The notes beneath the pieces are model-generated. The model made no database searches and was not told the DNA's origin. It worked only from the letters and a program-made list of their open reading frames with translations. A program made the translations under genes and the position numbers. Below are positions 30,801 through 36,979 of a DNA stretch of 36,979 bases, one piece after another; positions within the stretch are counted from its first letter, which is position 1; every line of letters starts with the position of its first letter. Origin of the DNA: Dunaliella salina (taxonomy: Eukaryota; Chlorophyta; Chlorophyceae; Chlamydomonadales; Dunaliellaceae); NCBI GenBank assembly GCA_002284615.2, contig MU069884.1, positions 84,985-121,963 of the forward strand. The letters run 5' to 3'.

Positions 30801-31679
30801 TTTGCATACTTGCTTGCAGTTACTGTGTTTTGCCCTGAGGGCATCATCACCTATATTCAGTTTGAAACTTCCCGGTATGCGGTGGAGAGGTTGAACTTTA
30901 TTGGGTAAGTTACTCTGATATCCATGGTTAGAATGCCTGCACCACGTGTATGGAGTGCAAGCACCAAGCAGTGGTAATGTTGGCGACAGCAAAGCTACTC
31001 TTTCTTTTTCTGTCTGCTGCAGCAGTGCTTGGCTCCCCATCACAGGAGGCAAAGTGAATGCCTGCACTCCTTTCATCACCTCATACATGGTGCAAGATTA
31101 ACTTAAGTGGTATGGCTTCGTTAACATTTACGCTGTGCCTCCTTTTCTCCACAGGTGCTCTGATGGAACAATATTCGAACTTGATGCCCCTGCAAGTGCT
31201 GGCGGGGCAGTAGAGTTTGTAACATGCATTAGCGGCTTCACAGAATTTGTGGTAAGCATGTGCTCTGCTCACTTCAAGCCATACCCCTAGGTTTCTTCAT
31301 TTTTGTTCTATCCAGGGATCAACTGCAGTCATCAAACTCGTCTTTTCCAATCCAAAAACCTTTGATTCTTTGCAGGCAGCAACCACCATCAGTGGTGATG
31401 AAAATGATGTGAGATGGATGAGGTGGACTTGCAACGGCACGGAGACTGAAATATATGGATCAGATAAGCCACGTGCGAGAGGAAGGCCACCTGAACAAGT
31501 GTGCCCATCAGGCTTTGTCGGGGCAGAGTACACCTATGGCGAACCCACGCCCCTAACCGGGGTGGAAAGAGGAAACAGAAACAATCAGACGCTCTCAACG
31601 TTGGAGATGATTTGCAGCCTTCCAGGTGCGCGATCTGGCTGGCAGGCCGGCTGCTGTGCTGACTGGACAGGTCGTATAG

Positions 31680-31745
<66 letters not shown>

Positions 31746-34700
31746 GCGCGCTCAGTCATGCATGTATGTGCTTTGTTAGCTGTGCAGGGTCTTCTTTCAG
31801 GAACAAATCCCCGCTGCAGTTGTATTCTGCCTCAGCGAGTTTTGCTGCTGCAGCATACCAATGCCTTTTAATTTGTTGCAAGCTGATAAGGAGGGGTGCT
31901 AGTTGGAAGATGGGTAATTAGCAAGCTAGCAAGAGCCACTCCAAATGGTCCATAAAAATTCAAAGTGCCACACTGGAGGCAGCAATCCCAGATATGAGCT
32001 AGGAACAGATATCCTGGGCACCTGGGAGGTCGTCAGCCAGCATCCTGGATGCCCGCCCAGGCACTCCTCCTCTCATTTTCCACTGCTGCACATGCACCAG
32101 TTGTCCAACTAAAGCGACTGTTGCTAAAGTAGTGCGGGCTTTTGAACGCTGGCAGTGACTCAGGGCAGGCGACACAGGCTGTATGATGCAGCTGTGTTTT
32201 ATAAAACCACTAATTAGGTGGTGCAAGTAATTCAGGTAATGCAGGCAGTACAGTGAGCTAGTGCTTGAATGCCATGAATGCCATGAATGCCACAGTGTAC
32301 TGCAGTCACAAGCTGCACCATACAGCCTGCAAGACTTGAACAGAAGTGGCATGCAGGGGCGACTGATCTACAGCCCCTAGCCGCGCTACACAGCCTGAAG
32401 CACCCCAAGTGCTGTTCCAAACATCTTGTCATTTCTTTGCAACTTGTGGTCCGTGGAGCAATTCTCTGAACCAAAACCCCAGCCCTGAAATGCCCCAGCG
32501 CATGCTCCAAGTGAAATACTCAGCTGTTGCTGATAATTAGGCAAGCCAGGGTTTTTGTTTTGTTTTTACACTGACCCAAGGACTAAGCAATGCCCCACAA
32601 GGGCCTGTGCTAAAAGGAAAAAAAGAGCTCCTGAAAGAAAGAAGGGAAGGCAAGCCCGTGACCTCATGCGAGGTGAAGTGAAAAATACAAGCTCCTATAA
32701 AACATAAAAGGGGAGATCACAGCTCTCACAAACACAGGCAGAAAGGGAGTCAAGAAGAGAGTCTATATCTAATGGGGAAGTCTAACGATGAAGACCTGGT
32801 TGTGGTGTACCGCAACAAAAGGGTGTTCAGGCGTTATTGAGATAGTGGAGGGGAATTGCCTCCCTTTGCAATTATGGAGCCAGGGGTGGGCACCTTTGGA
32901 CTACTCCTGTTGAGCTTACAGGAGTCCAGGGCCAAAAAGCATGTGGCCAACCTCAAGGCTTGTCAGATAGAGCAAACAAAAGAGTGCAAGGCAAACCTCA
33001 AGGCCTGTGGGACCTCAAGGCCTTCCCTTAATGCACGCGGCCTTTGGCTTGCGTAGACTTTTCTTTTTCTTTTCTTTTCTGTGGGAAGAGGAAAAGGCTC
33101 AGAAAGCTGTTTGACCCACCCAGCAAGCCCTACTGAGCAACTCTTATCTAAACATAGATACACACGTCTTTCTCCTTCTTGCACCCCAACTTCAATTGAA
33201 TTGCATCCCTCATCAACGTCCCCTTTTGCAGATCCCCCTCCTCCAGCACCTCCTTCGCCACCTCCACGTGAGTGTACTGTGCATTGATGCTCTTGGTTCC
33301 CAGCCTTAGTGTTCTTAAGCAAATGAGATGGAAGTGTGTCATGGATGCTTGCAATGCCGACACAGGGTCAGGCCTTGGAGGAAGCTGGTTTGGAAAGCCC
33401 AAAATGTAGGCTTCACAAATTGCAATGAGTGGCCAACTTGTGACTTGATAAATGCTGCTTGGGAAATTTTGCTAATACCCCAGCCAGGGAGCACGCTGTG
33501 CTAATGGCACCAGTGAATCACATTGCATGGAAGAGTGCTTCCCTACAGCTCGTGCTTCAATGTCTTCCTCTAGGTGTGTCATGAAGAGCACCTTAAGGAG
33601 TTTCCATGCCTCCAAAGGTAGTGGAAAGCTCAGTTGGCAGATTTTTGCTGTGTTGTAACAACAAACTGCAAGCATTGGCTTTTAATCCTTGCATGTTCTA
33701 CCTTGACTTCTGTGCAGCCTCACCTCCGCCCCAGTTTCCACCTCCTCCTCCTCCTCCGTTCCCTCCAAATCCTCCTTCACCACCTCCACGTGAGTGTACT
33801 GTGCATCTTGCTGTCTTGGTTCCCAACATTAATGTTCTTTGAGAACATGGAATGAAAGTGTGTCACAGGTGCTTGCAAGGCTTGGTACATACCAAGTACA
33901 GGATTAATCAGGCTTTGGGAAAGATTATCAGCAAAGCCCTACATATAGGCTTCACAACTTGCAATAAGTGGCCACCTTGCTGCTTAGAAATGCTGCTCAT
34001 AAAAAATTGCCCAGACAGAGGAGCTGGCTGTGCTACAGGAACCAGCAGCTCACATTGCATAGGGGGAGTTCTTTCCTGCAGCTCATGCTGCAATGCCTTC
34101 CTGTTATTGTGTCATAAAGAACATTTCAGGGATTCCATACCTCCAAAGGCAGCGGTAAGTTCAGTTGACATCTTTTGCCTGGTCGTAATAACACATTGCA
34201 AGCGTTTGCTCTCAATCCTTGTACGTTCTTCCTTGGATTCTCTGCAGCACTACCTCCACCACCTATTCAGTCGTCCCCAGCAGAGTGCCCAGATTTTGCA
34301 TTCATGACAGCCATTGAGCTTGAAGTTGGGTTTTTCATCACCAGGATTTTGTCTTTTAGGTAAGTTTGTCATCAAGAGGCTTCGATGGTAGGACTTTCTC
34401 CCGTCCTTTCAAACTCTGCCCTTTGCATGCGCAAGAGCTGATGCACCAATCCACCTGAGAGGAGCTGGTCTCTCATTCCTTGTGCACTATGAATACTGGT
34501 GTGCGTGGGTGCTCAGGCAGCACTCCTTTACCAAACTCAGACAAAAGAAAGTTCCATGCCAGCATGCGCTTCGTCATACGTGTGATTTTTGGTGCTCAGA
34601 CACACTCTTCCTTTCAGATGCTTAAAGAAAAGGCAAGTGTTTTCAGGCGTTTGCACGATTAGCGTAAGTGGACGCATGTGCTTTCAGATGCTCAGGCACA

Positions 34701-36979
34701 CTTCCTTTCAGGTGCTCTCTCGTTAGATAATGCACGTGCTGCCAGATGCATAAGCACTCTTCCTTTCCTTCCTTTCAGCTCATACAGAAGAAATGCATGC
34801 GCCTGCAGGTGCTCAGATGGGACTACCATTCGAACTTTCTCCCCAACTTCATTCCCCAACAGAAATAACGAGATCAAGGTTGTGGAATGCCCGACTGGAT
34901 TCACTGAGTACACGGTGAGTCTGTGTTGCATAATGGAGGTAAGTGCGCCTCAGCGTGATGATGTGCTTGATTTGGTTGCATATTCAGCCCCCTGCGGTAT
35001 GGCTAAGCACAGTGAGTTCCATGCCCCTCCACATTCAACTGTATCATTTATTGAAAGTTGTCACGCCTTTACCATTTGCACACTCAGGCTGCCTACCTGG
35101 CTTACAAAGTGGGGGACATAACTGTAGACAAGGATTTGCGATGGTTAGAGTTGACCTGCAAGGATGGCACCGAGTTGGAAGTCTCCAATCCTTCGAATCC
35201 TGGCTTGGGCAGAGGACCCGTGGCAACATGCCAATTTGGCTTCACTGGCGTCACTTTTACATACTCTTTTGATGGGGACCTGACTCATCTAGAACTTCTT
35301 TGCAACCCTCCGGGTAAGTCGCTCTGTATTTAATCTAGCAGGCAAAGCCTGTTCTTTAGTTCGAGACGCCCCTTAGACAGGTTTTCTAATGATCGGTCAA
35401 CTTTGGCCCTTTTCAACACTGAGTCTGCTCTCCACTGTAAGTTGTTCTTCATGTGTGTCCCTTGCTTTTTGCGTCTAGCATGATTTGAGTACAAATGCAC
35501 AATACCAAAGCAATTTGGCATGTGCAATGCTGTTGCCTCGGCATGCCAGAAAGCCTGGAAAGTGAAAGCCTTTTTTAATGTTTTTCACATGTGCAAAATT
35601 TGATGGTATCAAAAGCCTCAGGGCTGTTCAAGCTGCTCAAGAGCTGAAAATATCATGTGCTCAATTGATGGTCCAAAATGCTGTACCGTGCTGGCCAGTA
35701 GCTTGTCCCTTTCAAGATCAATCACCCAAAACAGAGATGCCAATGCAGTCAAAACTGGTGATGATTTTTTATGGCATTTATAATGCTCCGTCTCTGCTGC
35801 AGGACCTCCACCACCACCTCCAGTACCCTTACCACCGAGTCCTGGTAAGCTTCCAGCCTTTGCAACAGCATCAGTCCCCGTGGTGAAACTGGATCCTTCT
35901 GAGGGTGGTCACCACATGCACTCATGTAGCACGAGCACTGTAGAGCCAATGTTTCAACGCACATCATCAAGTTCTGTGCTTGCTTCTTCTTTCCCTCTCA
36001 TTTTGGCACAAATGCGGAGGTAGTACTTCTGATGAACGATTGACCAGATGCTGATACTTTGCGGACTGCAGTGCCGCCACCATTGCCGCCGCCACTACCC
36101 AGTCCGGCGCCTCCTTCGCCACCCCCGCTATCTCCGGAGCCTCCACGTAAGTAGTGCCAGCTGCTCAGTGCTTGATCCCTTTTACAATAAAGTTGCTGAC
36201 AAAGCAGCTTGTGAGCTTCCTGCGTTAGGTTATGGATCCAGGATGTTCGTGTGCTTGCCTTATACTTGAGAAGACCACTTTGCGGCCACGTTCGGTTGCA
36301 TTTTCAGGTCTACCTTGATTGCATTGTGTGACTCAAAGGAAGACTTTGCTTCACAGAGGTTTCAACAATTTGCCAAGCAAATGAGGAGTAAAGATGACAA
36401 CTAGGGGAATGCGAGAAGTGTGACGCAGGTTTAAAATTAGGAGTGGGGCAACTTTGAGAAACACTGGAAATACAAGGGAAGAGGAACCCAAAAAGCATCA
36501 TCTTAATTAGTCGTACTGAGAGTTTTCATAGTGACAATCACTCTGCTTGTTACCTTCTTCATTAAAGCGACCCGATCAAATGGGGCTGCACTCACTTTAT
36601 CAGTAACGTCTATGAAAAAACTGTGACGCAGGAAGGCGGTTTGTGGGACGTTGGTGTAAAGCGCGTTCGTTCCTCTTTGCTCTTTCTTTCTAAACATGCA
36701 AAAATGTAGTATGCATGAGTTCAGAAGTGATCACATCAACCATCGTGTCAACCATTGTGGAAATTAAAAGAGGTTGTGTTGATGATCTTGCATGTCTGCA
36801 TTTTCCAGCTCAGTTCAAATTGCTTCCTGCTTGCCTCCAGAGGAGATACAGAGATCGCAATGCATTGAGAAATTTGCAAGCAATCATGCTGCAGGCGTAA
36901 CTGCTGGGATTTGTTCACATCATATTTCTGAAGCTACTTCTGAATGTGTCCTGCTGATATGAGGTAGAAGAGGGGGGGG
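24724..36979 (+). CDS. Gene B: tandem paralogue with two three-motif domains and hydroxyproline-rich hinges (3' end outside window)
   Basis: Modelled exons: 24724-24841, 25350-25422, 29251-29364, 29953-30032, 30524-30583, 30820-30904, 31023-31091, 31155-31251, 31376-31625, 33232-33267, 33718-33789, 34248-34359, 34779-34914, 35088-35313, 35803-35844, 36072-36146. Phases agree at all junctions and at least 548 codons are open. Exons 1-9 match gene A in order, phase and mostly in length. Exons 10, 11, 15 and 16 are proline-rich. Exons 12-14 form a second Cys domain. The last exon seen ends in phase 1, so the gene continues beyond the window and any SEA or TM exons are not visible. Intron 2 (3.8 kb) carries several mobile-element insertions. 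The product is probably a secreted or surface hydroxyproline-rich glycoprotein. Function is unknown. Confidence 0.7.
25982..26574 (-). pseudogene. PD-(D/E)xK-like segment of LINE copy 2
   Basis: Several short frames together match the C-terminal segment of copy 1: SKGPLGAGLAFMDIG, then PDAILVIP (after a stop/frameshift near 26360), then GHAHLLEVKYCENVWPMHQ. Unlike copy 1, this copy keeps the E-x-K (EVK), so the two copies together define the motif. It is interrupted by frameshifts. Confidence 0.58.
26585..27145 (-). pseudogene. RNase H C-terminus and linker of LINE copy 2
   Basis: The 186-codon frame contains KGKSHAGIAGNKCAD, the His and last Asp of RNase H. It continues through HMHSKHRLGKAN (copy 1: HMHSKHKLGYAN) to NYRIGALFNQKHAIYF. 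The upstream catalytic part of RNase H is missing, so the enzyme cannot be functional. Confidence 0.65.
27983..28187. mobile_element. Foldback MITE in gene B intron 2
   Basis: A 205-bp near-palindrome. The tips TGACCGCGTTTCCAGTG and CACTGGAAACGCAGTCA are inverted repeats with one mismatch. The arms continue inward (ATTGACCTTTTTCTGGACTGAG against CTCAGTCCGGAAAAAGGTCAAT) to a G-rich loop near 28078-28095. There is no coding capacity. It is probably a miniature inverted-repeat DNA transposon; target-site duplication is unclear. Nothing similar was seen in gene A intron 2. Confidence 0.68.
28704..28860 (+). mobile_element. SINE-like repeat inserted in gene B intron 2
   Basis: Contains two copies of ACGCGGCCTTTGG followed by GCTTGCGTAGACTTTTCTTTTCTTTTC. 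The flanks CCACCCACAC and GAGAGGCAATTTT are nearly adjacent in gene A (8321-8345), so the block is an insertion relative to the paralogue. It probably represents a short non-coding retroelement. No Pol III boxes could be assigned with certainty. Confidence 0.6.
30820..31625 (+). other. Gene B exons 6-9: first three-motif Cys domain
   Basis: Exon 6 encodes VFCPEGIITYIQFE...RLNFIG. Exon 7 encodes SAWLPITGGKVNACTPFIT. Exon 8 gives CSDGTIFEL and CISGFTEF. Exon 9 gives VRWMRWTCNGTETEIYG, VCPSGFVGAEYTYGE and LSTLEMICSLPG. Exon 9 is 30 nt longer than in gene A because of an insertion before the last strand. If exon 7 used the GT donor aligned with that of gene A, an in-frame TAA (31099-31101) would be included. 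The GC donor at 31092 avoids it. Confidence 0.62.
31683..31742. repeat. (TG)n microsatellite in gene B intron 9
   Basis: 30 uninterrupted TG units, just downstream of the exon 9 donor at 31626. The position matches the N gap in gene A. Confidence 0.97.
32772..32840 (+). other. Short open frame behind a TATA-like motif (23 codons)
   Basis: An ATG opens 23 codons (NDEDLVVVYRNKRVFRRY at its end) about 75 bp after CCTATAAAACATAAAAGG. It lies in gene B intron 9. It could be the start of a decayed retroelement or simply chance; nothing identifies it. Confidence 0.15.
32990..33081 (+). repeat. SINE-like dispersed repeat in gene B intron 9
   Basis: CAAACCTCAAGGCCTGTGGG, then CCTTCCCTTAATGCACGCGG, then CCTTTGGCTTGCGTAGAC and CTTTTCTTTTTC. 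The best-preserved copy of the family in this window. Confidence 0.62.
33232..33789 (+). other. Gene B exons 10-11: proline-rich hinge exons
   Basis: Exon 33232-33267 encodes DPPPPAPPSPPP. Exon 33718-33789 encodes SPPPQFPPPPPPPFPPNPP and SPPP. Both are phase 1 to phase 1 and end in CCTCCAC|gtgagt, so such exons can be gained or lost without shifting the frame. SPPP and polyproline II stretches are typical of volvocine and chlamydomonad hydroxyproline-rich cell-wall and matrix proteins. Confidence 0.62.
33268..34247 (+). repeat. Tandem duplication of intron plus hinge exon in gene B
   Basis: The intron after exon 10 (33268-33717) and the intron after exon 11 (33790-34247) are similar along their length. 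Both start GTGAGTGTACTGTGCAT, pass through CTTGGTTCCCA and GAAGTGTGTCA or GAAAGTGTGTCA, and end before a proline-rich exon. The unit is about 0.5 kb. Confidence 0.7.
34248..35313 (+). other. Gene B exons 12-14: second three-motif Cys domain
   Basis: Exon 34248-34359 joins a proline-rich start (LPPPPIQSSP) to a motif with ECPDFAFMTAIELE. Exon 34779-34914 contains RRNACACRCSDGTTI and VVECPTGFTEY, fusing what are two exons in the first domain. Exon 35088-35313 has LRWLELTCKDGTELEV, ATCQFGFTGVTFTY and LTHLELLCNPPG. It aligns with exons 6-9 and is a clear internal domain duplication. Loss of the short intron between NAC and CSDGT is the main structural difference. Confidence 0.62.
35803..36146 (+). 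other. Gene B exons 15-16: further proline-rich hinge exons
   Basis: Exon 35803-35844 encodes GPPPPPPVPLPPSP. Exon 36072-36146 encodes PPPLPPPLPSPAPPSPPP followed by LSPEPP. Both are phase 1 to phase 1. The second ends CCTCCAC|gtaagt. A decayed homologue of this exon and its intron start lies at 15854-16019. Confidence 0.6.
36147..36979 (+). other. Intron or unassigned end of gene B
   Basis: After the gtaagt donor at 36147 no exon with a convincing acceptor, donor and phase was found before the window ends. A CAG lies near 36840, but the following sequence has no recognisable motif. The window ends in a G run (36972-36979). Confidence 0.4.

Larger units (their letters stand above)
22913..33267 (+). 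repeat. Segmental duplication, copy B
   Basis: This is the partner of 3516-11835, offset by about 19.4 kb at the left end. Copy B is longer mainly because of insertions in intron 2: a LINE fragment, a SINE-like repeat and a foldback element. After 33267 the copies diverge: copy A goes to the SEA/TM exons, while copy B continues with proline-rich exons and a second Cys domain. Confidence 0.75.

Noticed and set aside
31686..31871. Open frame extending gene B exon 9 through (TG)n
   Set aside because: The exon ends at a good donor (CCAG|gtgcgc) shared with gene A. The extension is intron plus microsatellite.

Overview
This is a nuclear window from a eukaryote, most likely a chlorophyte green alga of the Chlamydomonas/Dunaliella type. 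That assignment is an inference. It rests on many short exons split by GT-AG (and a few GC-AG) introns ending in TGCAG, hydroxyproline-rich (SPPP/PPPP) hinge exons, RandI/Dualen-type LINE remnants, abundant (CA)n, (TG)n, (ATGT)n and (AAGC)n microsatellites, intermediate base composition, and an assembly gap. No prokaryotic gene organisation is present.

The core of the window is a tandem pair of paralogous multi-exon genes on the + strand. Gene A (6169-14763, 16 exons in my model, about 550 aa) appears complete. It encodes a signal peptide, short helical repeats, one Cys-containing domain built from three copies of a C-P-x-G-[FI] ... L-x-[WLF]-x-x-C motif, a short Ser/Pro hinge, an SEA-like domain with a GSVVA site, a transmembrane helix and a short basic tail. 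Gene B (24724 to beyond 36146, 3' end outside the window) has the same first nine exons. After the first domain it has proline-rich hinge exons, a second copy of the domain and more proline-rich exons. Intron phases agree at all junctions modelled except the start of exon 15 in gene A, which is uncertain. I read both as cell-surface or extracellular-matrix glycoproteins; no enzymatic function can be assigned.

The genes lie in a segmental duplication, roughly 3516-11835 against 22913-33267, still alignable through introns and 5' flanks. Comparing the two copies shows which mobile elements arrived later. A RandI/Dualen-like LINE fragment (about 25658-27255), a foldback MITE (27983-28187) and a pyrimidine-rich SINE-like repeat (about 28704-28860) sit in intron 2 of gene B, and at least the LINE and SINE-like sites are empty in gene A. 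A block of about 0.8 kb with another LINE tail (within about 3710-4515) is present only upstream of gene A.

Layout: 1-1860, frameshifted RandI/Dualen-like 3' half (RNase H, zinc-binding, PD-(D/E)xK), minus strand; 2057-3290, LINE tails and a second LINE family split by an (ATGT)n array; 3299-4762, SINE-like repeats and a third RandI-like tail; 4763-6168, gene A upstream region; 6169-14763, gene A; 14764-19210, no intact gene, with a decayed proline-rich exon and local tandem duplications; 19217-21985, two LINE fragments facing away from each other; 21986-24723, gene B upstream region; 24724-36979, gene B with nested insertions.
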